Origin: Oscillospiraceae bacterium
Lineage (GTDB): Bacteria > Bacillota > Clostridia > Oscillospirales > Ruminococcaceae
Direction: 5' to 3'
NCBI GenBank assembly: GCA_017396665.1
Contig: JAFQLH010000077.1
Location: 24,805 to 88,804, forward strand
Length of the DNA stretch: 64,000 nucleotides
Below the pieces are notes generated by a model. That model was not told where the DNA came from. It made no database searches and saw nothing but the letters and a program-made list of their open reading frames with translations. Made by a program: the position numbers and the translations under genes. This document shows, piece by piece, positions 16,545 through 25,325 of this stretch; position 1 is the stretch's first letter; each line of letters begins with the position of its first letter.

Positions 16545-18959
16545 TTAGTCTGTAATCTTCTTGAGTCCCCAGATATCTCTTGCGTACTCTGATACTGAAC
16601 GGTCAGCGGAGAAGATTCCTGCGCCTGCGATGTTAGCGAGGCTCATCTTCTGCCACTTCATCTTATCTCTGTAGCACTCAGAAGCATAAGCCTGAGCCTT
16701 CTGGTAAGAATCGAAGTCTTCGAGAGTCATATAGGTATCTGTTGTCTTGAGCATTGTTGCGATATCATTGAACTGCTGTCCGTTGATGCCGTACTGCATT
16801 GTGTCAACAGCCTTCTTTACGATTGCGTTGCTGTTATACACGTTCATTGGATTGTAGCTGCCCTTCTTAGCGTTAACCTCATCTACATTCATACCGAAGA
16901 TGATGATGTTATCGTCGCCCACTGCCTCGTGGATTTCAACGTTTGCGCCGTCCATTGTACCAAGTGTAACTGCGCCGTTAATCATAAGCTTCATATTACC
17001 TGTACCTGAAGCCTCTGTACCTGCGAGTGAAATCTGCTCGGAGATATCAGCGGCAGGCATAAGCAGTTCGGAGAGTGATACGCAGTAGTCCTCGAGGAAT
17101 ACAACTCTGAGCTTTTCAGAGAGCTTCTTATCCTTCTTGAGCTCCTCGGAGATGTTCCAGATGAGCTTGATAATCTGCTTTGCCATATAGTAGCCAGGTG
17201 CTGCCTTAGCTGCGAAGATATATGTCTTCGGAGTAAAGTCTGCATTTGGGTTTTCCTTGAGGTAGTTGTACTCAGCGATAATGTTGAGTGCGTTGAGCTG
17301 CTGACGCTTATACTCGTGGAGTCTCTTTACCTGAACGTCAAAGATTGACTCTGTATTGAGAAGCACGCCGTACTGGTTCTTTACATACTTTGCAAATGCC
17401 TTCTTGTTATTGAGCTTGATGTCGTAGAGTCTGTTAAGAACCTCCTCGTCATCCTTGAACACAGTGAGCTTTGAGAGCTCTGCAGCATTCTTTAAGAAGC
17501 CTGTACCAATCTTTTCAGAGAGGAGCTTTGTGAGTCCGTCGTTGGACTGATAGAGCCATCTTCTGTATGCGATACCGTTTGTAACGTTCTTGAACTTTGT
17601 CGGTGTATCTGCGTACTCGTCAGCAAAGGTTTCCTGCTTGATGATTTCAGAGTGAATCTTTGCAACGCCGTTTACAGTATGTGAAGCGTGAACGCAGAGA
17701 GTTGCCATCTTAACCTTATTGTTTTCAACGATAGACATCTTTGAAACCTTAGCTTCATCCTGGTATCTCTCCCAGAGGTCACGGCAGTAACGCTCGTTAA
17801 TCTCGATGATGATAGAGAAAATTCTAGGTGTAACGCTCTTTAAGAGGTTGCAGTCCCACTTTTCGAGTGCTTCAGGCATAACTGTATGGTTTGTGTAAGC
17901 AAAGGTATGTGTTACGATATGCCAAGCCTTATCCCATGAGTATCCGCAGTCGTCGAGGAGTACTCTCATAAGCTCCGGGATAGCGAGTGTAGGGTGGGTA
18001 TCGTTGATATGGATAGCAACCTTATCGTGAAGGTTATCGAGTGTGCCGTATGTTCTCATATGTCTGTCAACGATATCGCCGATAGAAGCTGCACAGAGGA
18101 AGTACTGCTGTCTGAGTCTTAAGGACTTACCTTCAGCGTGGTTATCGTTTGGATAGAGAACCTTTGTGATAGCCTGTGAGATAATGTTCTGACCGAGAGC
18201 CTTCTGGTAGTCGCCCTTATTGAACATACTCATATCGAAGCTTGGACATTCAGCTCTCCAGAGTCTGAGGCAGGATACTGCTTCGCTGTCAAAGCCGGAA
18301 ACGTACATATCGTACGGAACGGCGAGAACTGTTGTATAGTTTTCGTGTGTAACGTGGTGGTAGTGCTTATCCCAGTACTCCTTGAGCTCTCCGTCGAAGT
18401 GAACCTCAACTGCTCTGTCTGTATGAGGAACTAGCCAAGCCTTACCGCCCGGGAGCCAGTTGTCAGGAAGCTCTGTCTGCCAGCCTTCAACAATCTTCTG
18501 CTTGAAGATTCCGTATTCGTAGCAGATTGAGTAACCTGTTGCGTGGTAACCCTGAGCTGCGAGTGCGTCGAGGTAGCAGGCTGCGAGTCTTCCGAGGCCG
18601 CCGTTACCGAGACCTGCGTCAGGCTCCTGCTCGTAGATGCTTGAGATATTGATTCCGTAATCCTTGAGTACGTCTGTTGCTTCCTTAACCATTTCGAGGT
18701 TATAGATGCTTGTCTTGAGTGACCTACCCATAAGGAATTCCATTGAAAGATAATAAACCTTCTTGTTGCCGAGTGATTCAGTCTTGATAGTAAAGTTACG
18801 GCGCTTATCCTTGAGAAGCTTTACAACTACTGCTGTGAGTGCTTCATACACCTGCTTATCAGATGCTTTATCAGGGGTTGTGTCAAATTCTTCGTGGAGG
18901 ACCGTTTCAAAACGCTCCTTCAGTTCCTTCTTAGTGATAGTCTTTGACGCTGTTGCCAT
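16545..18959 (-). CDS. glgP: Glycogen/starch/alpha-glucan phosphorylase
   Basis: An 804-residue enzyme that releases glucose 1-phosphate from alpha-1,4-glucans using phosphate and PLP. The active-site block EASGTGNMKLMINGAVTLGT contains the PLP-binding lysine, and GNGGLGRLAACYLDA and the RRWLYQSN region are typical of GT35. Full length for the family. GGAGGAG lies close before the ATG, and a strong promoter lies about 180 bases upstream. No other glycogen genes adjoin it, so it could act on stored glycogen or on imported dextrins. Confidence 0.96.
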   Translation of the reverse strand: MATASKTITKKELKERFETVLHEEFDTTPDKASDKQVYEALTAVVVKLLKDKRRNFTIKTESLGNKKVYYLSMEFLMGRSLKTSIYNLEMVKEATDVLKDYGINISSIYEQEPDAGLGNGGLGRLAACYLDALAAQGYHATGYSICYEYGIFKQKIVEGWQTELPDNWLPGGKAWLVPHTDRAVEVHFDGELKEYWDKHYHHVTHENYTTVLAVPYDMYVSGFDSEAVSCLRLWRAECPSFDMSMFNKGDYQKALGQNIISQAITKVLYPNDNHAEGKSLRLRQQYFLCAASIGDIVDRHMRTYGTLDNLHDKVAIHINDTHPTLAIPELMRVLLDDCGYSWDKAWHIVTHTFAYTNHTVMPEALEKWDCNLLKSVTPRIFSIIIEINERYCRDLWERYQDEAKVSKMSIVENNKVKMATLCVHASHTVNGVAKIHSEIIKQETFADEYADTPTKFKNVTNGIAYRRWLYQSNDGLTKLLSEKIGTGFLKNAAELSKLTVFKDDEEVLNRLYDIKLNNKKAFAKYVKNQYGVLLNTESIFDVQVKRLHEYKRQQLNALNIIAEYNYLKENPNADFTPKTYIFAAKAAPGYYMAKQIIKLIWNISEELKKDKKLSEKLRVVFLEDYCVSLSELLMPAADISEQISLAGTEASGTGNMKLMINGAVTLGTMDGANVEIHEAVGDDNIIIFGMNVDEVNAKKGSYNPMNVYNSNAIVKKAVDTMQYGINGQQFNDIATMLKTTDTYMTLEDFDSYQKAQAYASECYRDKMKWQKMSLANIAGAGIFSADRSVSEYARDIWGLKKITD

Positions 18960-19141
18960 TGATTTCTCTCCTCCTAATTATTAAAGCCAAGAGGCCCTTG
19001 ATTCATTATATTCCTATTAAAAGAACGCGTTATTATGAGTTTACCACACAGGACGCATTTCTTTCAATCATATTTTGTTAATCGGTCAACTTTTTTAGCC
19101 TTAAAACGACAAAAGGGTATAGTTAACATACTAACATTCTA

Positions 19142-19170
19142 ATTATAGACACAACTTTGTTAAAAGTCAA
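19142..19170 (-). promoter_or_regulatory. Promoter of glgP
   Basis: Minus strand TTGACT (complement 19165-19170), 17 bases, TATAAT (complement 19142-19147). The untranslated leader is about 180 nt. Confidence 0.78.
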
Positions 19171-19338
19171 ACAATTGACCGCTATCCCCTGCCCAAATCT
19201 ACATTTTAACACATTCTCAAGGTACATCCGCCTTTAGCTCTTGTTATTTTGACGGAAATACACAGGGTAAAATCACCATATTTAAGGCTTTCATTTTGTG
19301 CAAGTTTACAAATTTCATAATTCCAGAGGACAGATTTC

Positions 19339-19368
19339 AAAAAGTTGTACGCCGGGGTACAACTTTTT
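19339..19368 (+). terminator. Terminator-like hairpin upstream of the phage-derived cluster
   Basis: A 12-base perfect stem, AAAAAGTTGTAC / GTACAACTTTTT, with loop GCCGGG and a T-rich 3' side. It stands 67 bases before the first gene of the cluster. It could insulate the cluster or act as an attenuator. Confidence 0.65.
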
Positions 19369-19434
19369 CTGTTTTCCGCACCATAGTTGAGGGGCAAACG
19401 CTCCTTAAGAGGACACTGCACAAAAGGGGGAATC

Positions 19435-19902
19435 ATTCTGGACAACAGACAAAAGAGCTTTGCGAGGGCATTTTCGCACTGCTTTGACGCAAAGACGGCG
19501 GCGATTTTAATTGGCATACCGCCCGACGAGGCACTTTCAGAGGGGCAGAGGCTTATTTCACAGCCTGCTGTCCGCAGACGCATTGAAAAGCATTGTCTTG
19601 AAAAGCTGAGGCTTTACGACAGCGTAAGGGCGGGGCTTGAAAAGATAGCCTTCGGCAGATGCAATGACGCTGTACTGCTTGCCTTCACGCAAAAGGAAGC
19701 TCTGTCTCCTTCCCTGACAGACGGGCTTGACCTTTCGCTGATAAGTGCGATAAAGCGTGACAAGGACGGCGGCGTTGATATCAAGCTATACGACAGGCTC
19801 AAGGCACTTGAGGCACTGATACGGCTTGACGAGGCGGGCTCATCGGAATCTGCGGCGCAGTCGTTTCTGAGTGCACTCGGCGGTGATGATGACGAAGAAT
19901 AG
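19435..19902 (+). CDS. Phage terminase small subunit-like protein, probable ATT start
   Basis: About 155 residues. LDNRQKSFARAFSHCFDAKTAAILIGI matches the opening helix-turn-helix of Terminase_2/XtmA small subunits, which usually read like LTEKQKRFADEY; an acidic tail GGDDDEE ends it. No ATG, GTG or TTG lies at the expected place. AAAGGGGG is followed five to eight bases later by ATT (19435) then CTG (19438); the only canonical alternative is TTG at 19387, upstream of the ribosome site. It would bind packaging sites for the large subunit, whose gene overlaps its end. Confidence 0.75.
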   Translation: MLDNRQKSFARAFSHCFDAKTAAILIGIPPDEALSEGQRLISQPAVRRRIEKHCLEKLRLYDSVRAGLEKIAFGRCNDAVLLAFTQKEALSPSLTDGLDLSLISAIKRDKDGGVDIKLYDRLKALEALIRLDEAGSSESAAQSFLSALGGDDDEE

Positions 19903-21154
19903 CTATCGCTTTTCAAAGAAGCAGCAACTTGTGCTGAGCTGGTGGCGAAGGGGCAACACAAAAAGCTATGACGGGATAATCTGCGACGGTGCGGTGCGTT
20001 CGGGAAAGAGCTTTTGTATGTCTGCGTCGTTTATTCTATGGGCGATGACGAGGTTTGAGGGAATGTCCTTCGGGATATGCGGAAAGACGATAACCTCACT
20101 TCGCAGAAATGTTATAGTACCTCTTATCGACTGGCTTTCCGGCATCGGCATGGTAACGAGTGAAATCCGCTCACGCAATCTTCTGAGGATTTCACTTGGC
20201 AGGCGGACAAACACCTTTTATCTTTTCGGAGGAAAGGACGAAGGCTCCGCCTCGCTCATTCAGGGTATTACACTATCGGGGATTTATCTTGACGAGGTTG
20301 TGCTTATGCCACGCTCTTTTGTTGAGCAGGCTGTTGCGAGGTGCTCCGTTACAGGCTCAAAGCTCTGGTTCAACTGCAACCCTGAAAACCCGTTCCACTG
20401 GTTCAAGTCCGAATGGATTGACAAGGCACAGGACAAAAACCTCTTATACCTTCACTTTTCACTTGACGACAACCCATCCTTAACGCCCGAAATCAAGAAG
20501 CGTTACCACACGCTTTACACGGGCACGTTCTACGAGCGTTTCGTTCTCGGGTTATGGTCGGTGACAAGCGGAGCTGTATACGAGGTATTCTCACAGAAAC
20601 GGCATGTTTTCGACACCATCCCTGCTAATGCTGAAATTGTGCGGTATGCTGTGAGCTGTGACTACGGGACCGTAAACCCGTCGAGCTTCGGGCTATGGGC
20701 TATTCTATCAGACGGGCGGGCACTGAGGATTGACGAATACTACTATGCTTCACGCATAACGGGTATTCAGCGTACTGACGAGGAGCACTACCAAGGACTC
20801 AAAGAGCTTTGCGAGGGGTACAGCATTGATGCGGTGATTTGCGACCCGTCGGCGAGGTCGTTCATTGAATGCATCAAGCGGCACGGCAGGTTCAGGGTTA
20901 TTCCTGCAAAAAACGATGTTCTCAACGGCATAAGACGTGTAAGCAGTCTTCTTGCTGAGGGCAGACTTATGTTTTCTTCAAAATGCAAGGACACTATAAG
21001 AGAGTTTGCTCTGTACAGGTGGGATGACAGGTGCAGGTCTGACACACCTATAAAAGAAAACGACCATGCTATGGACGACATAAGATACTTTGTCGCTCAG
21101 TACATGGACCGCAGTGACGATTTCTGCGCCATAAGTGTTGACAGGTCATACTGA
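19886..21154 (+). CDS. Phage terminase large subunit (PBSX/XtmB family)
   Basis: A 422-residue DNA-packaging ATPase and nuclease. The Walker A-like motif GAVRSGKS is at residues 35-42, Walker B is GIYLDEV, and the nuclease domain begins at SCDYGTVNPSSFGLW with a later CDPSARSF acidic motif. All appear intact, so the motor may work. The start is ATG at 19886 or 19889, overlapping the end of the small-subunit gene by 17 bases, as is usual for packaging pairs. The portal gene follows. Confidence 0.92.
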   Translation: MMTKNSYRFSKKQQLVLSWWRRGNTKSYDGIICDGAVRSGKSFCMSASFILWAMTRFEGMSFGICGKTITSLRRNVIVPLIDWLSGIGMVTSEIRSRNLLRISLGRRTNTFYLFGGKDEGSASLIQGITLSGIYLDEVVLMPRSFVEQAVARCSVTGSKLWFNCNPENPFHWFKSEWIDKAQDKNLLYLHFSLDDNPSLTPEIKKRYHTLYTGTFYERFVLGLWSVTSGAVYEVFSQKRHVFDTIPANAEIVRYAVSCDYGTVNPSSFGLWAILSDGRALRIDEYYYASRITGIQRTDEEHYQGLKELCEGYSIDAVICDPSARSFIECIKRHGRFRVIPAKNDVLNGIRRVSSLLAEGRLMFSSKCKDTIREFALYRWDDRCRSDTPIKENDHAMDDIRYFVAQYMDRSDDFCAISVDRSY

Positions 21155-21206
21155 CACGCTTTGGCGTATTTGCGTCACTTATTTTTCACAAAAAGGAGGA
21201 ACCGAT

Positions 21207-21944
21207 ATTTTTTCCTTAAGAAAAAAGAAGGAGGCAGTACCAATCACGCAGACTGAAACTGCGGTAGCTTCGAGGACGGACACGGACAGTCTTTTCAGGC
21301 TTTCTTCCAATCCTGCACACCTTGAGGCTTCGCTGTACGAGGCACTGAGGGTACAGCTTCCGATTATTGACGCTTGCATAGGAAAGATAGTAAGGCTTGT
21401 GGGTGATTTCACGCTGAAGTCACAGAGCAAGCGTGTTCAGCGTGAGCTTGACTGCTTTTGCAGAAGCATCAGGGTGAACAGCTCGGGCAATTCGCTCGGC
21501 GTATTCATTGACACCTATCTTGACAGTCTTCTCACCTACGGCAAGGCGGTCGGAGAGATTATTCTTGACGAGGAAAGCGGAGAGATTCTCGGACTTGCAA
21601 ACTGCGACAGCACTCTCATACGCATCAAGAAGGGCAAAAATCCGCTTGAGGCGAGATACTATCTTCTTGACTACTCAGATGAAATCGAGCTTTCGCACCC
21701 TGAGAGAATAGTATGCAGTATGCTCAGCGAGAGCCCGAAGAATCCTGAGGGCGTATCTGTGCTGAGGGGACTCCCCTGCTTTTCTCAGACACTTATGAAG
21801 ATTTACCGCTGTATCGGTCAGAATTTTGACAGGGTAGGAAACGTACGCTACGCAGTTACCTACAAGCCGACCTCAGACAGCGGTGACAGGGCTTTTGCAA
21901 AGGAAAGGGCAATGCAGATTGCAAAGGAATGGTCCGATGAATGA
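21207..21944 (+). CDS. Phage portal protein, N-terminal part, probable ATT start
   Basis: 245 residues covering the N-terminal two-thirds of a portal protein: QLPIIDACIGKIVRLVGDF, YLDSLLTYGKAVGEIILD and HPERIVCSMLSES are portal-like. AAGGAGG lies seven bases before ATT (21207), giving the expected start FSLRKKKE; canonical starts exist only 72 bases upstream, inside the terL end and before the ribosome site. The frame ends in TGA at 21942, and the rest of the portal is in the overlapping next ORF. Either a frameshift mutation or a coupled two-part portal would explain this. Confidence 0.78.
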   Translation: MFSLRKKKEAVPITQTETAVASRTDTDSLFRLSSNPAHLEASLYEALRVQLPIIDACIGKIVRLVGDFTLKSQSKRVQRELDCFCRSIRVNSSGNSLGVFIDTYLDSLLTYGKAVGEIILDEESGEILGLANCDSTLIRIKKGKNPLEARYYLLDYSDEIELSHPERIVCSMLSESPKNPEGVSVLRGLPCFSQTLMKIYRCIGQNFDRVGNVRYAVTYKPTSDSGDRAFAKERAMQIAKEWSDE

Positions 21945-22399
21945 ACAGCTCAAGAAACGGCTGTATAAAGGATTTTGTGGCTGTCGGAGATGTTGACATC
22001 AAGGTTATCGGTGCTGACAACCAGATTATTGACACCGACATTCCTGCAAGGCTTCTCTTACAGCAGCTTATCTCAAAGCTTTCTATTCCGCCGTTCCTGC
22101 TTGGTCTCAACTGGTCCTCGACCGAGCGAATGAGCACACAGCAGGTTGACATTCTCACAAGTGAGCTTGAGTATTACAGACGAATACTCACTCCTGTGAT
22201 TATGAAGATTGCAAAGACCTTCCTCACTCTCAGAGGCTATGATGATGATGTAGAGGTAGTATGGTCAAGCATAAATCTTCAGGATGAAACGGAGCTTTCA
22301 AAGGCTCGTCTTTACAACGCACAGGCGGAGGAAATTGAGCTTCGCAACAAAAAGACACGGGAGGAGGGCGGCTATGCTGATGACGGAATTTACGCTTGA
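21941..22399 (+). CDS. Phage portal protein, C-terminal part (split gene)
   Basis: 152 residues continuing the portal: IKDFVAVGDVDIKVIG, then PPFLLGLNWSSTERMSTQQVD and a C-terminal helical tail rich in E and K. ATG overlaps the TGA of the first part as ATGA, and a TGA codon precedes it in its own frame. Translation therefore needs reinitiation or a -1 slip. No separate ribosome site is visible. The remainder of the frame is undamaged over 450 bases, which suggests a recent change or a working split gene. Confidence 0.75.
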   Translation: MNSSRNGCIKDFVAVGDVDIKVIGADNQIIDTDIPARLLLQQLISKLSIPPFLLGLNWSSTERMSTQQVDILTSELEYYRRILTPVIMKIAKTFLTLRGYDDDVEVVWSSINLQDETELSKARLYNAQAEEIELRNKKTREEGGYADDGIYA

Positions 22400-23207
22400 T
22401 GAACAGCTTTTGCAGAAGATAGCAACCTTCACAAGACGTCCTCTTTCTTCTGAGGAGGTGTACGCATTTCCTGTTATTCTTTGTGACAACGAGGTTGACA
22501 GGGACTGCGAGAGATTCTCACTTGAGGCTTTAAAGACACTTGCGGAGATGTTCATAGGCAAGACGGGGATTTTCGACCACGACCCTAAGGGCGAAAACCA
22601 GACGGCGAGAATTTTTGACACTTGTGTTATGGAGGACACCTCGAGAAAGACTCAGGCGGGCGAGGTTTACACGGCAGTTGTCGGAAAGGCTTATATGGTA
22701 AGGACCGACGACAACCGCAGTCTTATTGCTGAGATTGATGCGGGCATCAAGAAGGAGGTCAGCATAAGCTGTAGTATTGCACACAAGAAGTGTTCTGTGT
22801 GCGGAAGCGACAAGGCTGTTTCGTCATGCTCTCACATAAGGGGCAAACGATACGGAGAAAAGCTTTGTCACACAGTTTTATGCGAGCCGACTGACGCATA
22901 CGAGTGGAGCTTTGTTGCTATTCCTGCGCAGAGAAACGCAGGAGTTACAAAGGGCTACTCCCCTGACGCAGTCAGCAAGATGCCGAGTGACGAGCACGAG
23001 GTTAGCTTGCGTGAGGTGACAAAGAGGCTGTTTCTTTTAGAGCCTGCGCTGCCTGTCAGCGAGCTGCGGCCGCTTCTTTCGCTTCTTGGCGAGGACAGAC
23101 TCAGGGCACTGAGCGAATCGCTCAAAAGACTTTCACACAAAAGAAAGCAGGCAAATTCCCCTGCTGCAACAAAGGAATTACACATACTTAACGGCTACAA
23201 GCTTTAA
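22374..23207 (+). CDS. Putative phage prohead protease/scaffold-like protein
   Basis: A 277-residue protein between portal and capsid, the usual position of the head-maturation protease or scaffold. Conserved features compatible with that role are PVILCDNEVDRDCERFS, FDHDPKG and VSISCSIAH. A CSVCG...CSH cluster near the middle looks like a small metal site. The C-terminal 80 residues are charged and helical, as in scaffold segments. GGAGGG before ATG 22374 sets the start and overlaps the portal end by 26 bases. The protease label is an inference from position and weak motifs. Confidence 0.6.
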   Translation: MLMTEFTLDEQLLQKIATFTRRPLSSEEVYAFPVILCDNEVDRDCERFSLEALKTLAEMFIGKTGIFDHDPKGENQTARIFDTCVMEDTSRKTQAGEVYTAVVGKAYMVRTDDNRSLIAEIDAGIKKEVSISCSIAHKKCSVCGSDKAVSSCSHIRGKRYGEKLCHTVLCEPTDAYEWSFVAIPAQRNAGVTKGYSPDAVSKMPSDEHEVSLREVTKRLFLLEPALPVSELRPLLSLLGEDRLRALSESLKRLSHKRKQANSPAATKELHILNGYKL

Positions 23208-23223
23208 TATCGGAGGTAAAAAT

Positions 23224-24189
23224 ATGTACAACGAAATCAGACTTGAAAAATCACTTTACAACATCGACGGAAAGAATCTCACACAGGTGCTCAGCGCTCT
23301 TGACCCTGATGAAAACTACGAGGGCTCAGCTCTTTCTTCTCTTGACGCATTTGAAAGACAGCTCAAGCGTTTTGACATCAAGGTTTCAGGCAAGGACTGT
23401 GACAGAGTTGAAAAGTTCTTTGCTGACTCGCAGTCCGCTGTTCTTTTCCCTGAATACGTGAGAAGAACAATCAAGCAGGGCATGGACGAGGCAAGCTTCC
23501 TTCCTGAAATCACTGCTGCGGTAGGCTACACAGACGGCATTGACTTCAGAGGTCTTACAATCACCTCTGAGGCTGACGATGTTGTAGCACAGGGCGTAAA
23601 GCTCCCTGAAACAGTAGCTTCTCTTGCTTCCTCTGCAACTGCTGTAAAGAAGTTCGGCAGAAAGCTCTCCTGCACCTACGAGTCAATCAGAAAGCAGAGA
23701 ATTGAGGCTCTCTCAGTTGTTCTCAGAAGCATTGGCGCTAAGATTGCAAGACACATCAACCTTGAGGCAGTAAATGTACTTATGGACGGTGTTTCAGCTA
23801 CTTCTGTGGCAGGCTCAGAAATCGCATACTCTGACCTTGCTTCATTCTGGGCTTCACTCTCTCAGTATGATATGACAACAATCGTTACTACACCTGCTGT
23901 TATGGCGCAGATTCTTGCACTTGATGAAATGAAGTACTGCGTAAACGACTTTATGGCAACAGGCAAGGTTAAGACACCATACGGTGTTACAATCGTAAAG
24001 TGCTCAAACCTTGAAACTGACGCACTCATCGGTCTTGACAGAAGCTGTGCTCTTGAGAGCGTATTTGCAACAGATGTTATCGTTGACTTTGACAAGCTTA
24101 TGTCAACACAGTGCGAAGAAATCGCTTGCTCAGTTATGGTAGGCTTCTCCAAGGTTGCACCTGACGCAGTTGCAGTAATGAACGCTTAA
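23224..24189 (+). CDS. Phage major capsid protein (HK97-fold-like)
   Basis: A 321-residue protein directly after the protease-like gene, with GGAGG nine bases before its ATG. An N-terminal helical stretch of about 90 residues is followed by VRRTIKQGMDEASFLPEITAAVGYTDGIDFRG, a typical transition into the capsid core. The repeated strand and helix pattern and a C-terminal coat domain (ALIGLDRSCALE, then VMVGFSKVAPDAVAV) are also seen. It should form the shell packaged by the terminase. It is the best ribosome-site gene of the cluster and so perhaps the most abundant product. Confidence 0.85.
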   Translation: MYNEIRLEKSLYNIDGKNLTQVLSALDPDENYEGSALSSLDAFERQLKRFDIKVSGKDCDRVEKFFADSQSAVLFPEYVRRTIKQGMDEASFLPEITAAVGYTDGIDFRGLTITSEADDVVAQGVKLPETVASLASSATAVKKFGRKLSCTYESIRKQRIEALSVVLRSIGAKIARHINLEAVNVLMDGVSATSVAGSEIAYSDLASFWASLSQYDMTTIVTTPAVMAQILALDEMKYCVNDFMATGKVKTPYGVTIVKCSNLETDALIGLDRSCALESVFATDVIVDFDKLMSTQCEEIACSVMVGFSKVAPDAVAVMNA

Positions 24190-24221
24190 ATCTATCACAA
24201 AAAGGCAAAGGGGGGCTTTAT

Positions 24222-24575
24222 ATTTTCACCTTTGACAAACAAAAGATTGTAAGGCTCGTATGTGCTTCACTGCACATTCACGAGGATGACAGCGAGGTAA
24301 TTTCAGAGCTTTGCGATGACGCCTGCGGCTATGTTTCATCACTTCTTTGCAGAGAGCCTGCAAACGAGGCTCAGGTATCCTTATGCGAGAGGGCTGTAGC
24401 GGCAATTGTGATTTACGACTACACTCAGGTTAAGGCTGCCTGCACGGGACTCGGCACTGACGGAAGGACGCCGTCGGTACAGCACGCAAAGGAAATGATG
24501 GATCTTGCATTTTCAAGGCTCGGCGGACTTATCCGTGACACAGGAGTATTCTACTTTTCGGAGGTTGACGGCTGA
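24222..24575 (+). CDS. Head-tail connector-like small protein, ATT start
   Basis: 117 residues in a frame with no ATG, GTG or TTG until about codon 66. GGGGGG is followed seven bases later by ATT at 24222, beginning IFTFDKQKIVRLVCAS. The sequence is a helical bundle rich in acidic residues, with VSLCERAVAAIVIYDYTQ and MMDLAFSRLGGLIRDTG, as in head-completion/connector proteins that follow a capsid gene. The stop overlaps the next ATG as TGATG, so the two are coupled. It is easily missed by standard gene callers. Confidence 0.72.
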   Translation: MFTFDKQKIVRLVCASLHIHEDDSEVISELCDDACGYVSSLLCREPANEAQVSLCERAVAAIVIYDYTQVKAACTGLGTDGRTPSVQHAKEMMDLAFSRLGGLIRDTGVFYFSEVDG

Positions 24576-24958
24576 TGGGCTTCAGAGACTTTGTAAGGGA
24601 GCTTTTTGAAAGTGCGGACTTTATCGTAGCAGACGGCTTTTGCGAGGGGGACATAAAAGTCCCCTCGTCTGCTGTTTACGCTGTATTGCGTATAGATTCC
24701 GCAAGACAGGGTTCGGTATGCTGTGACCTTTCGGGGAACAGATACGGCGAGATACACTACACCGCCATTGTACAGGCGTACTCTGATAGTTGCGGTATTG
24801 ACGCACTTGACAAGGCTCTTGAAAAATTACAGGCACACACGCTTGACGATTCATACCAAGGTGCAAGACTTGAGATACAGTCACCCTGCTATGACTCCAA
24901 GGCGGGCAGGATAAGACGTGATGTAAAGCTTTGTGCATATGAGCTTTACACGATATGA
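24575..24958 (+). CDS. Phage minor structural protein (head-tail joining)
   Basis: A 127-residue protein starting in the stop codon of the preceding gene (TGATG). Mixed strand and helix, with FRDFVRELFESADFIVADGF and a C-terminal half rich in beta strands ending CAYELYTI. Position after the connector and before a tube-like protein suggests a head-tail joining or tail terminator role (compare the gp10-type genes of siphophages). No specific family is recognised from sequence alone. Confidence 0.6.
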   Translation: MGFRDFVRELFESADFIVADGFCEGDIKVPSSAVYAVLRIDSARQGSVCCDLSGNRYGEIHYTAIVQAYSDSCGIDALDKALEKLQAHTLDDSYQGARLEIQSPCYDSKAGRIRRDVKLCAYELYTI

Positions 24959-24973
24959 CGGGAGGCAGACAAA

Positions 24974-25306
24974 ATGGCAAATATAAAAATCGACCTTACG
25001 GGAAGAATTCTTGAGGCTGACTCATACAGCTTTTCGATGAAGGACAGGCTGTCTTACGTTCCCTTCATAACCGGCAACATCAAGCCTGCGATTGTCGGAA
25101 AGCTTCCGCTTGAGATAAAGGTAACGGGCTTAATCCCTCAATCACAGCAGTTACCCTTCATTTCGGCTATGACACCGCTTGTGGCGGTAGCAGGTCAGAC
25201 TCTCAAGATAGATAACTTCACCTACTCGGTAACTCTTGACCGATTTGAGCTTAAAAGCTGTGATGACAGTGCTTTTTTGCGCTACGAGCTACTGATGCAC
25301 AGGTAA
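24974..25306 (+). CDS. Putative phage structural protein, tail-tube or hub adaptor position
   Basis: A 110-residue, mostly beta protein (ANIKIDLTGRILEADSYSFSM, then LKIDNFTYSVTLDRFELKS). GGGAGG precedes the ATG at a normal distance. It lies between the joining protein and the hub-like protein, so it could be a tube, adaptor or baseplate component. At 110 residues it is shorter than most tail-tube proteins. Assignment rests on position only. Confidence 0.5.
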   Translation: MANIKIDLTGRILEADSYSFSMKDRLSYVPFITGNIKPAIVGKLPLEIKVTGLIPQSQQLPFISAMTPLVAVAGQTLKIDNFTYSVTLDRFELKSCDDSAFLRYELLMHR

Positions 25307-25325
25307 CATCGGGAGGTACAGGCTT

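Larger units (their letters stand above)
18960..19434. other. Gene-free region between glgP and the phage-derived cluster
   Basis: 475 bp holding the glgP promoter and leader and one terminator-like hairpin (19339-19368). No promoter reading into the phage-derived genes was found; a TTGACG at 19249 lacks a matching -10 box. A long minus-strand frame (19206-19583) is a shadow of the small terminase gene. Confidence 0.6.

Noticed and set aside
19206-19583. 125-residue minus-strand frame next to the phage-derived cluster
   Set aside because: Overlaps the small terminase ORF, which has homology and a ribosome site; the minus frame has neither.
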